A DNA stretch of 64,000 nt. Origin: Oceaniglobus trochenteri (GTDB lineage Bacteria; Pseudomonadota; Alphaproteobacteria; Rhodobacterales; Rhodobacteraceae). Below are positions 26,629 to 34,317 of the stretch, in pieces. The translations under genes were made by a program, and so were the position numbers. Every line of letters starts with the position of its first letter. The first letter of the stretch is position 1. The stretch lies in contig NZ_JACNMM010000006.1 in assembly GCF_020529025.1 (NCBI RefSeq), forward strand, positions 272,486 through 336,485. The letters are read 5' to 3'. The notes below the pieces were generated by a model. It searched no databases, was not told the DNA's origin, and saw only the letters and a program-made list of their open reading frames with translations.

Positions 26629-27554
26629 TGGAATACAAGGGCATATATACCATCCTGCTGACACCGTTCGACAATGAGCTTTGCATCGACGAAGTCGGTC
26701 TGCGGCGTGTGATCCGCTTCAATCTTGACTGTGGGGTCAACGGTCTGGTCGCCAACGCGAATGCATCGGAAGTGGGATATCTTAGCGATGCCGAACGTCG
26801 CCGTGTGGCCGAGATCTCGGTCGAGGGCTGCAAGGGTCATTGCCCCGTCGTCGTGGGGGTTTCTACCGCCCATGCGGTGTTGTCCGCCGGGCTTGCCCGC
26901 CATGCCGCGGATATCGGGGCCGATGCAGTGATGGCAATGCCGCCCACCTACCACCCCGCAACCCAGGATGAGATCATCGGGTATTACTGCCGGCTGGGGG
27001 ACGCCACTGACCTGCCGATCGTTCTTCAGAACGCGGTCGGTCTTGGCATGACGCCCATGTCGCCCGACCTGATCGGGCGCATCATGGACGAGGTCCCGAC
27101 AGTGACGATGATGAAGGAGGAAACCACATGGCCGGCCCTTACCATGGGTGCGGTCCTGGCGGCGGACCACCCCAGGCTGGTCGGGATCATGGGCGGGCGA
27201 GGCGGAAAGACCTTCATGGAGGAGCTTCGTCATGGGGCTTGCGGCACGATGCCCGCCTGCCAGTATGCGGATGTTCACATGGCACTGTGGCGCGCGGTCG
27301 AACGGCAGGATATGGAAACCGCCGGCGAGATCTTTCGCCGTCTTCTGCCGCTTCTCGACTTCGAAATGTCCTATGGGATGCCTCTCTACAAAACCATGCT
27401 GAAGGCAAGGGGCCTCATTCGCCACGCCACCTGGCGGCAGACGGGATTCCGCGATCTCGATCGGCATGCCCTCGCCGAACTCGCGGCGTTGCTTGATGCC
27501 GTCGCTCCGTACACCCACCCGGACCACGCACCCGTCTTTGCAAACGTACGTTGA
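26628..27554 (+). CDS. dihydrodipicolinate synthase (DapA)-family aldolase/lyase, atypical active site
   Basis: A 308-aa TIM-barrel protein of the DapA/N-acetylneuraminate lyase family. The Schiff-base Lys is conserved (K163 in MMKEET). The Thr-Thr of the GTTGE motif is replaced (VANANASE, residues 41-48). The usual Tyr of YNVP is Gln (Q134, LQNAVG). It is therefore not a DapA; a 2-keto-3-deoxy-sugar-acid aldolase or dehydratase is more plausible given the enolase-superfamily partner. Overlaps the LacI gene (TGATG). Confidence 0.88.
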   Translation: MEYKGIYTILLTPFDNELCIDEVGLRRVIRFNLDCGVNGLVANANASEVGYLSDAERRRVAEISVEGCKGHCPVVVGVSTAHAVLSAGLARHAADIGADAVMAMPPTYHPATQDEIIGYYCRLGDATDLPIVLQNAVGLGMTPMSPDLIGRIMDEVPTVTMMKEETTWPALTMGAVLAADHPRLVGIMGGRGGKTFMEELRHGACGTMPACQYADVHMALWRAVERQDMETAGEIFRRLLPLLDFEMSYGMPLYKTMLKARGLIRHATWRQTGFRDLDRHALAELAALLDAVAPYTHPDHAPVFANVR

Positions 27555-27671
27555 CCACCGTGACGACTGACATCGGCGCCGCCGGATCGCCTGGCCATGG
27601 TGCGGCATCGGCAAGGCCGGGCAGCACCGGATCACGGGAGAGAACGTGAACCCAAAGCCAAGTCCGGAGTT

Positions 27672-27739
27672 GTGTGCATCAAGAGAATATTTGCTACACA
27701 CTCGCCCTCTCGTGTATCAATATCGTATTTGATGCACAC
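27672..27739. promoter_or_regulatory. nested symmetric dyad upstream of the NTP_transf_8-type gene
   Basis: Outer arms GTGTGCATCAA (27672-27682) and TTGATGCACAC (27729-27739) are perfect inverted repeats. Inside them, TACAC (27695-27699) and GTGTA (27712-27716) share the same centre. All three spacers are exactly 12 bases. The inner arms extend imperfectly (TTGcTACAC/GTGTAtCAA), so all four half-sites resemble GTGT-ATCAA. The block ends 20 bases before the start codon. A helically phased multi-site operator is a reasonable reading. Confidence 0.55.
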
Positions 27740-27759
27740 CCGCAGACCCCAGGCACCCC

Positions 27760-28779
27760 ATGGAACTGAAATCGCATTCCCGCACGGCCCAGGTCGCCTA
27801 CCAGGACTTGCTCCGCATGCATCTTGACGAGGCTGCATCTGAAGTTGTCGGCAGCATCGAGGAGCGAAAGCGCAACGGGCGGATCTATCTCTATGACCGG
27901 TTCCGCATCGGGACCGAGATGAAAAGCCGCTACCTTGGCGAGGACAGCCCCGCCCTGCGCGACCGCCTGGCGCGGGCGGCTGAACTGAAGGCCGAGGCAC
28001 AGGAACGAAGGACGCGCATGTCCCGCCTGGCGCGTGTCCTGAGGGCCGAGGGGATGATCGGAACCGACCGGGAGACAGGCTCGCTGCTGCTGGCCTTCGC
28101 GCGCGCCGGTGTCTTCCGCCTGGGCGGCACCTTGATCGGGACGGGGGCCTATGCGCTTTACCAGGGGGAACTTGGCGTTCGCTTCGATTCCGACGAGCTT
28201 GCCCAGACGGGGGATATCGACTTCGCAAGCTTCGAGCGGCTCTCCGTGGCCCTGGGCGACCGGGTCGAGGAAGAGCCGGGAGACATCCTGCGGACGATGA
28301 AATTCGAGGCCGTACCCGGGGTCTTCGATCGGCAGATCTGGAAGTGGCGGCAAAGCGGCGGCGCGGCGATGGTCGAGTTCCTGACGCCGGCCTTCGGAGA
28401 CGAAGGGGTCAAGCCGCTGCCGGCCCTGGGCGTAAGCGCACAGGCGCTGAATTACCTCAATTTCCTGATAGCAGAGCCGATCCATGCGCTGGCGATCTAC
28501 CGCTCGGGCGTCCTTGTGCAGATCCCGCGCCCCGAACGTTTCGCGATACACAAACTGATCGTGGCCAGCAGGCGGCGGGGCGGCCCGGACGAGGCCAAGG
28601 CGCGCAAGGACCGGGCCCAGGCCAGGTTCCTTGTCCGCATCCTTGGGGAGGATCGCCCCGAGGATCTTGCCGAGGCCTACGAGCAGGCCCTATCCCAGGG
28701 CCCCAGATGGCGGGACAGGATCGCTTCCAGCCTGGACCGCATGCCAGAGACAAGGGATATCCTGAACGGGATATCCTGA
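27760..28779 (+). CDS. GSU2403/NTP_transf_8-type nucleotidyltransferase-fold protein
   Basis: A 339-aa protein. The middle holds a nucleotidyltransferase-like segment: GTGAYALYQGELGVRF, then TGDIDFASFERL, where the two acidic residues of the D-x-D type active site could be D and D in GDIDF (about residues 148-152). N-terminal ~110 residues are Arg/Glu/Ala-rich and probably helical. Family members are widespread, mostly solitary and of unknown function. No partner toxin or antitoxin is visible in the flanks. Expression is probably controlled through the unusual dyad immediately upstream. A clear ribosome site is not seen. Confidence 0.75.
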   Translation: MELKSHSRTAQVAYQDLLRMHLDEAASEVVGSIEERKRNGRIYLYDRFRIGTEMKSRYLGEDSPALRDRLARAAELKAEAQERRTRMSRLARVLRAEGMIGTDRETGSLLLAFARAGVFRLGGTLIGTGAYALYQGELGVRFDSDELAQTGDIDFASFERLSVALGDRVEEEPGDILRTMKFEAVPGVFDRQIWKWRQSGGAAMVEFLTPAFGDEGVKPLPALGVSAQALNYLNFLIAEPIHALAIYRSGVLVQIPRPERFAIHKLIVASRRRGGPDEAKARKDRAQARFLVRILGEDRPEDLAEAYEQALSQGPRWRDRIASSLDRMPETRDILNGIS

Positions 28780-28943
28780 TCGGGCGGGCCCTGCTGGCCC
28801 ATTGCGACGCGCCCTTTGCGATCACCTTACCCCATCAGGCCGCTGCGGGGGGGATCGTCACGGCTGGTAGTCGGGGAACCAATCCGGGAACACGCAACCG
28901 TTGTCCGGAATGGGTTCGATGTCAGGAAGACCCCCGCAATCAC

Positions 28944-29780
28944 TCATTCCTTCCCGCCGGTCGATGCGACAGAGGTGGAGTAATAGCGCTGCAGAATGGT
29001 CAACACCACCATCGGGATGATCGAGATCACAAGGGACGCCGCGAAGATCAGACCGAAATTTGCCTGGTATTCGTTGGAGAACTGGGCAATCGCGACCGCC
29101 GCGACCTTGTACTCAGGCGATGGTGCGATCAGCAATGGCCAGAGATAGGCCTGCCATTGGAATACGAAGAGGATCAAGGCCGCGCTGAGCATCGCGGGGC
29201 CGGACAGCGGCAGATAGATCCGCCAGAAAATGCCGAACCACCCCATGCCATCGACGAAGGCCGCTTCGCGAAGATCTTTCGGGATGCCGATGAAGAACTG
29301 GCGTAGCAGAAAGACGGCCAGCCCATTGCCGATGCCGGGCAATATGAGGCCGGTATAGGTGTTCTGGAGGTCGAGAAGCCGCATGATGCCATAGAGCGGT
29401 ACCGCGATGGCATCGAAGGGGATCAGGAACGAGATCACCATCACGAAGAATACCGACTTGCGGAACGGAAAATCGATGACCGCAAGCGCGAAGGCGGCCG
29501 TCGAACAGACCGCCAGGCCCCCGATCACCGTGACCAGCGTGACGAAGATCGAGTTGAAGATCGCCCGCCCGAAACTGCCCTGCCAGATGCCCAACATGTG
29601 TTCGGCCGTCCATTCACGGGGCAGGAAGCTCCACGGGCTGAGGGGCGAGAGATAGCGGAATATGGCATCGCCCGGCCGCATCGCGCTTACGGCCATCCAC
29701 CACAACGGCAGGAAGAACAGTGCCGCAATCATCACGATGACGGCCAAGCGCAGCCAGCGCAGGCGGGAATGTTCAGTCAT
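28944..29780 (-). CDS. carbohydrate ABC transporter permease, MalG type
   Basis: A 278-aa permease with six membrane segments; the first is ALFFLPLWWMAV after a basic start. The EAA loop LREAAFVDGMGWFGIFWRIY is the ATPase contact. GGAGG lies 6 bases before the ATG at 29780, which is preferred over an ATG at 29786 that is too close to that site. It overlaps the upstream permease by 8 bases. It works with the permease, binding protein and ATPase controlled by the LacI regulator at 32045-33085. Confidence 0.92.
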   Translation of the reverse strand: MTEHSRLRWLRLAVIVMIAALFFLPLWWMAVSAMRPGDAIFRYLSPLSPWSFLPREWTAEHMLGIWQGSFGRAIFNSIFVTLVTVIGGLAVCSTAAFALAVIDFPFRKSVFFVMVISFLIPFDAIAVPLYGIMRLLDLQNTYTGLILPGIGNGLAVFLLRQFFIGIPKDLREAAFVDGMGWFGIFWRIYLPLSGPAMLSAALILFVFQWQAYLWPLLIAPSPEYKVAAVAIAQFSNEYQANFGLIFAASLVISIIPMVVLTILQRYYSTSVASTGGKE

Positions 29781-30630
29781 GGCCATCCTCCGTACGCATC
29801 ATCCGGAACTGCAGGATCACGATCAGCAGCACCACCGCAACCAGAACCACTGTCGAGGCCGCGGCGCTTTCGGGGTCGGAAATGATGAAGGCCTGGGTAT
29901 AGACCGTGTTCATGATGAGGTCGGTTGATCCTTCGGGGCCGCCAGCCGTAAGAATCTGGATCGGGGCGAAAATCAGGAAATTCGCAACGGTATTTGCCAC
30001 GAGAACGAAGGTCAGCGGACGGCGAAGCTGCGGCAGGGTCACGAAGCGGAACCGTTGCCAGGGGTTCGCGCCGTCGATTGTCACTGCTTCGTAAAGCGAT
30101 TTCGGAATGTCTTGAAGCCCGGCGAGGATGAAGGTCATCCAATATCCGACACCGATCCAGCTCACGATCAGGATGATCGAGGCCAATGCCTGATCGGGCG
30201 AGGTCAGGAACCGCTGGGGCTCCATCCCCAGGGCAACCAGGACCGCATTGACCAGACCATCGGGGCGCAAGGCGACCCCCCAGACAACCGCTGACACCGA
30301 TTGCGGGATTGCCACGGGAAGCAGGATCACCGTGCGCCAGAACCCGATCAGCGGCACGGCGGTGTTCATCAGCAGCGCCAAGGCAAGCGAGATGGCGATC
30401 TGAAGCGGGTTGACGATGACCAGGAAAACCAGCGTGACCTTGAGACTGTTCAGGAACACCGGATCGGTAAAGATGTAGCGGAAATTATCGAGACCGTAGG
30501 TATCGCTGCCCGGAGGAATCAGCGACGTGTTCACGGCCACCGCTGCGGGCCAGAGGCGCAACAGGAACACCGACACGAGCGCGGGCATCAGAAAGGCGAG
30601 GGCGGCCAGGATGGCGCTGCGTTTCGTCAT
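29773..30630 (-). CDS. carbohydrate ABC transporter permease, MalF type
   Basis: A 285-aa permease with the EAA loop KSLYEAVTIDGANPWQRFRF and a FAPIQILTAGGPEGSTDLIM segment of the MalF type. It follows the binding-protein gene after a 76-base gap that holds a GC-rich hairpin. Likely substrate: a nucleoside, ribose derivative or another sugar, judged only from the divergent nucleoside hydrolase genes. Confidence 0.92.
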   Translation of the reverse strand: MTKRSAILAALAFLMPALVSVFLLRLWPAAVAVNTSLIPPGSDTYGLDNFRYIFTDPVFLNSLKVTLVFLVIVNPLQIAISLALALLMNTAVPLIGFWRTVILLPVAIPQSVSAVVWGVALRPDGLVNAVLVALGMEPQRFLTSPDQALASIILIVSWIGVGYWMTFILAGLQDIPKSLYEAVTIDGANPWQRFRFVTLPQLRRPLTFVLVANTVANFLIFAPIQILTAGGPEGSTDLIMNTVYTQAFIISDPESAAASTVVLVAVVLLIVILQFRMMRTEDGHD

Positions 30631-30672
30631 GGCATCGTCCGTTGCCTAGAGTGCGGGGCTGAAATGGAGTGA

Positions 30673-30692
30673 CCGGGCCCCGGGGGGCCCGG
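30673..30692 (-). other. GC-rich hairpin between binding protein and permease
   Basis: CCGGGCCCC and GGGGCCCGG pair through 9 bp around a 2-base centre, so the folded loop would take one or two pairs. No T-run. Probably an intercistronic processing or stability element after the binding-protein gene. Confidence 0.45.
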
Positions 30693-30706
30693 CCTTGCTT
30701 TGGATC

Positions 30707-31990
30707 TTACTTGATCCGGCCCAGAGCGCGCTTGAGCTGGCGTTCCGCACCGTCGAGCGCCGATTCCGCATCGGTACCGTTGCGGATGTCGCTGAAGGTC
30801 CGGTTCATGATCGTCTCGAAGGTGACAAAGCCCCGGCTTCGGGGCCGCCCGGCCGCGGTGTTCTGCGTCTCGTGGCTGATGATGCCGATGGCCGATCCGA
30901 TCTTGTCGGTCAGCGCCTCCATGTCGGCGGCGTACTTCTTGTAGGCTTCGGCATTGACCAGCGTGTTGGGGTTGCCTGCGATCGACAGATATACGCCCTC
31001 GGGATCCAGGGTGACATATTCGGCAAAGGCCCGTGCCGCGTCCAGTTTCTCGGAGTTGGGGTTGATTGCCACCGACCACGACCCGGTCGGTGTCGACGGT
31101 TTGCCGCCCTCGAAATACGGCACGGGGGCGACGCCGTAGTCCAGGTCGGGGTTGGCATCATAGCGGGCGATCGCCCAGGGACCGGCAATCATGAAAGCGA
31201 CTTCGCCGTTGATGAACAGATCGTCCGTCTGTTCGGGGGTCACGCCGCGCGGCGCCAGGCCGTTTTCATAGAGATCGCCGTACCAGGCCGCGGTCTTGAC
31301 CCAACCTTCGTTGGTGATGTCGGGCGTGAGCATGTCGTCACCGGTAAGCCCCGAGCCTGCGCCAGCGGATTCAAACAGGAACTGAAGCTGGTAATAACGG
31401 TCGACCTGCTGAAAGGTCAGCCCGTATTTCACCCCGTTCTCCTGAACGGTGCGGGCCATGTCCAGAAGCTCTTCCCAGGTCAACCGGCTCTCGGGATCGT
31501 CCGAGGGCATCTCCAGCCCGGCATCCTCAAGTATCTTGCGGTTGAAATACATCATCTGCGTCGAGGTCCACTGCGGGTAGGCATAGATGCTGCCATCGTA
31601 GCTGACCTGTTCGATGTCCACGGCGTTCGGGACGGCGGCTTCGATCACGTCCCGGCGGTCATCGAGGTTCAGAAGATACCCCTGCGAGGCGAAGGCCGGA
31701 ATGCGCGGCGTATCGGCATGCAGAACGTCGATGCTGGTATCGCCCTGGCCAATTCGCGATTCGGTGGCGGCGTTCAGGTCGTTGAACGGCACCGACTGGT
31801 GGATCACCTCGATGTCGGGGTGGGCCTTCTCGAAGCCTTCGATCATCGGCTGGATCACCTCGTCGCGTTGCGCGCTCAGGAAATTGATCGTCGTCTTGTC
31901 CTGAGCCGTCGCGGCCGTGCCCGCTGCCAGAAGCGCCGTTCCGGCCACGAAGGCCCCGCGCATCAGGGTCCGCCTGTTCATTCCGTGCAT
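30707..31990 (-). CDS. ABC transporter substrate-binding protein (family 1), possible Tat substrate
   Basis: A 427-aa binding protein starting at the ATG at 31990 (GGGAGGTG ribosome site). The leader MHGMNRRTLMRGAFVAGTAL has a twin Arg followed by a moderately hydrophobic core and AxA cleavage (ATAQD at about residue 31), so Tat export is possible. The mature part begins TTINFLSAQRDEVIQPMIEG, typical of family 1 carbohydrate-binding proteins. Regulated by the LacI protein encoded directly upstream through the operator at 32012-32029. Specificity unknown, nucleoside-related by context. Confidence 0.9.
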   Translation of the reverse strand: MHGMNRRTLMRGAFVAGTALLAAGTAATAQDKTTINFLSAQRDEVIQPMIEGFEKAHPDIEVIHQSVPFNDLNAATESRIGQGDTSIDVLHADTPRIPAFASQGYLLNLDDRRDVIEAAVPNAVDIEQVSYDGSIYAYPQWTSTQMMYFNRKILEDAGLEMPSDDPESRLTWEELLDMARTVQENGVKYGLTFQQVDRYYQLQFLFESAGAGSGLTGDDMLTPDITNEGWVKTAAWYGDLYENGLAPRGVTPEQTDDLFINGEVAFMIAGPWAIARYDANPDLDYGVAPVPYFEGGKPSTPTGSWSVAINPNSEKLDAARAFAEYVTLDPEGVYLSIAGNPNTLVNAEAYKKYAADMEALTDKIGSAIGIISHETQNTAAGRPRSRGFVTFETIMNRTFSDIRNGTDAESALDGAERQLKRALGRIK

Positions 31991-32011
31991 GATTTCACCT
32001 CCCAGAGAAAT

Positions 32012-32029
32012 TCTGCACAAGTGTGCAGA
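32012..32029. promoter_or_regulatory. LacI-type operator before the binding-protein gene
   Basis: TCTGCACAAGTGTGCAGA is an 18-bp palindrome with only the central pair mismatched. It lies 22 bases upstream of the binding-protein start and just after the LacI stop. A near-identical TGCAC/GTGTGCA element is at 33127-33140 on the other side of the lacI gene. Confidence 0.7.
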
Positions 32030-32044
32030 CCCGCCCAAAAACTG

Positions 32045-33085
32045 TCAACAGGGAACGTCGCCCTCCCCGCCCTGGGCTTGGTCGACCGACGAGGCACGGA
32101 TGACCAGTCGGGCAGGCACCTCGATGTGATGGGGCGCCCGCGGCTCCAGCCGCACGGCGGCGCCAATGTGTTCGACGGCAAGCGCGATCATCTCATCCAC
32201 GTTCTGATCGACCGAGGTCAGGGCATGGGACGACCAGTCAGCCAACCCCGAGTTGTCAAATCCGGTGACCTTGACCTGCCGGGGAATTCGCAGGCCGAAT
32301 TCCTTGCGGGCGACATCCATCACCGCAAAGGCCATCATGTCGTTGGCGCAGGCGATGGCATCCGGAAGCGTGTCGCCACCAAGGATCTGACGGGCCGCCG
32401 CGGCGCCACCGTCGTGAGTATAATGGCCGGTGACGATCCCGGCGGGCGAAAGGCCGCGCGCCGCCATCTGCCGCAGGAATCCGTCTTCGCGGTCCCGGCT
32501 GCTGGAGGAATCGGGATGACCGGCAACAAAGGCAATCCGTCGGCAGCCAAGGTCGGCCAGATGATCCACCACCGATTGCATGCCTGACCGGTTGTCGCAG
32601 GTGATCGAGGTGATTTCATCCTGCGCCATGAGGCGGTTGATCGCGATGATCGGCTTGTCTTGCGCCGCAAAGCGGACGGCCATCCGCGACGACAGGGTTG
32701 CGTTCGTCATCACCAATGCGTCCACCCGATAGGACATCATCTGGGTGATGTGGTGATCGGTGCTGTTCTCGTCGCCGAACAGGACAAGCGGTGCAAGCCC
32801 GGCCTTCTGCAATGCGGTGCCAAGTTTCTGAAGAAGGGCGGCGTAGAACGGGTTGTCCAGATCGGTCGAAACGACGCCGACAATGCCCGTGCGCCGTGTG
32901 ATCAGGCTGCGGGCCATGGCGTTCGGCGAATAGCCCAGCGTTTCGGCCGCATGCAGCACCCGGGCGCGGGTTTCGTCCGAAATATAGGCCCCGGGCGTAT
33001 AGGCACGCGAGACCGCCGAGCGGCTGACCCCGGCCAGCCGGGCGACATCCAGCGATCGGACCTGAGATCCGGATTTCCCTTTCAT
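32045..33085 (-). CDS. LacI family transcriptional regulator
   Basis: A 346-aa repressor. The helix-turn-helix region is SLDVARLAGVSRSAVSRAYT (residues ~8-27), the hinge NAMARSLITRRTG follows, and the C-terminal domain has VTGFDNSGLADW. The ATG at 33085 is preferred to one 36 bases upstream, because the shorter form puts the DNA-binding domain at the usual distance. It is flanked on both sides by TGCACnnGTGTGCA palindromes and so probably controls both the divergent ATPase/nucleoside hydrolase unit and the binding-protein/permease unit. Inducer probably a nucleoside or sugar. Confidence 0.92.
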   Translation of the reverse strand: MKGKSGSQVRSLDVARLAGVSRSAVSRAYTPGAYISDETRARVLHAAETLGYSPNAMARSLITRRTGIVGVVSTDLDNPFYAALLQKLGTALQKAGLAPLVLFGDENSTDHHITQMMSYRVDALVMTNATLSSRMAVRFAAQDKPIIAINRLMAQDEITSITCDNRSGMQSVVDHLADLGCRRIAFVAGHPDSSSSRDREDGFLRQMAARGLSPAGIVTGHYTHDGGAAAARQILGGDTLPDAIACANDMMAFAVMDVARKEFGLRIPRQVKVTGFDNSGLADWSSHALTSVDQNVDEMIALAVEHIGAAVRLEPRAPHHIEVPARLVIRASSVDQAQGGEGDVPC

Positions 33086-33126
33086 CACCCATGTCCTTCT
33101 TGACCTGCACTTCCCGTACAATATGG

Positions 33127-33140
33127 TGCACTCGTGTGCA
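33127..33140. promoter_or_regulatory. LacI-type operator in the divergent lacI / ABC ATPase promoter
   Basis: TGCACTCGTGTGCA, symmetric at six of seven pairs. It is 55 bases before the ATPase start and 41 bases from the lacI start, and matches the core of the site at 32015-32028. Confidence 0.68.
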
Positions 33141-33195
33141 TAAGGGAATTGCGATTTCAGATCGCCTTGGTCGAAACCGGAAGGACGCGCAAAGC

Positions 33196-34317
33196 ATGAG
33201 CACTGTGGAACTCGTCGGGTTGAAGAAATCCTATGCGAACGTGGAGGTGATCCATGGCGTCGACCTGTCGATTGCCGATGGCGAGTTCCTGGCCCTTGTC
33301 GGTCCGTCCGGCTGCGGCAAATCCACGCTTTTGCGGATGATCGCGGGTCTGGAAAGCATCACCGCGGGCGAAGTGCGTATGGACGGTCAGCGGGTGAATG
33401 AAAGCACCCCGAAGAAGCGCAACGTGGCGATGGTGTTCCAGAACTACGCGCTTTATCCCCATATGACGGTGCGCGAAAACGTGTCGCTGAACCTGCGTCT
33501 TGCCAAGGTGCCGAAAGCCGAGATCGCACAGAGGGTCGAAAATGCCGCCCGTCTGCTGGAGATCGAGCCAATCCTCGACCGCAAGCCATCGCAGCTTTCG
33601 GGGGGACAGCGCCAGAGGGTCGCCATGGGCCGCGCCATCGTGCGCGATCCGAAGGTCTTTCTTTTCGATGAACCGCTGTCCAATCTCGACGCCAAACTGC
33701 GGGTGCAGATGCGGGCCGAGATCAAGACGCTGCACCGCAAGGTCCGCACCACGGCCATCTACGTCACCCACGATCAGATCGAGGCCCTGACCATGGCCGA
33801 CAGGATCGCGGTCCTGAACGCCGGGCGGATCGAACAGCTTGGCACCCCGATGGAGCTTTATGCGGCGCCGGTAAATCGCTTTGTCGCCGGGTTCATCGGT
33901 TCGCCGGCAATGAATTTCCTGCCGGCAGTGGTGCAGGGCGACGCTCTGCATCTGGACGGCGGAGCGGGGGTGCTGGCCCTCCCGCAGGGGCACGGCCTGG
34001 AAGACGGGCGCGCGGTAACCGCCGGTCTGCGCCCCGAACACCTGCGCCGCCAGGATGGGGCTGGCGCTTCGGACCACGGCCTCTCGGGCAGCATTGAGCA
34101 GGTGGAACCCACCGGCTCCCAGACCCATGCCGCCGTGCGGTGCCACGATCACCTTTTGCAGGTGGTCTTCGAAGGGATGATCCCCCTGGTGGTGGGCGAT
34201 CCGGTTACACTGGGCGTCGATACCGCCAACCTCTATCTCTTCGACCCCGACGATGGCCGCGCCCTGTTGGATGGTCCCGCCGGTGCCACGCCCCCGACGC
34301 AAGGAGTTACCCCATGA
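33196..34317 (+). CDS. ABC transporter ATP-binding protein, MalK/UgpC type
   Basis: A 373-aa ATPase. Walker A GPSGCGKST, signature LSGGQRQRVAMGRA, Walker B FLFDEPLSNLDAKLR, and a C-terminal TOBE domain. The ATG at 33196 (MSTVELVGLKKSY) is chosen; the frame is open upstream but that part overlaps the operator and promoter. It is divergent from the genes of its probable permeases (28944-30630) and couples by a 4-base ATGA overlap to a nucleoside hydrolase. Splitting the transporter across two units under the same operators is a slightly unusual arrangement. Confidence 0.92.
   Translation: MSTVELVGLKKSYANVEVIHGVDLSIADGEFLALVGPSGCGKSTLLRMIAGLESITAGEVRMDGQRVNESTPKKRNVAMVFQNYALYPHMTVRENVSLNLRLAKVPKAEIAQRVENAARLLEIEPILDRKPSQLSGGQRQRVAMGRAIVRDPKVFLFDEPLSNLDAKLRVQMRAEIKTLHRKVRTTAIYVTHDQIEALTMADRIAVLNAGRIEQLGTPMELYAAPVNRFVAGFIGSPAMNFLPAVVQGDALHLDGGAGVLALPQGHGLEDGRAVTAGLRPEHLRRQDGAGASDHGLSGSIEQVEPTGSQTHAAVRCHDHLLQVVFEGMIPLVVGDPVTLGVDTANLYLFDPDDGRALLDGPAGATPPTQGVTP

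Noticed and set aside
28755..28779. Direct repeat GGGATATCCT at the end of the NTP_transf_8-type gene
   Set aside because: Two 10-bp copies inside a coding end are too short to support an attachment site or mobile element, and no integrase is near.
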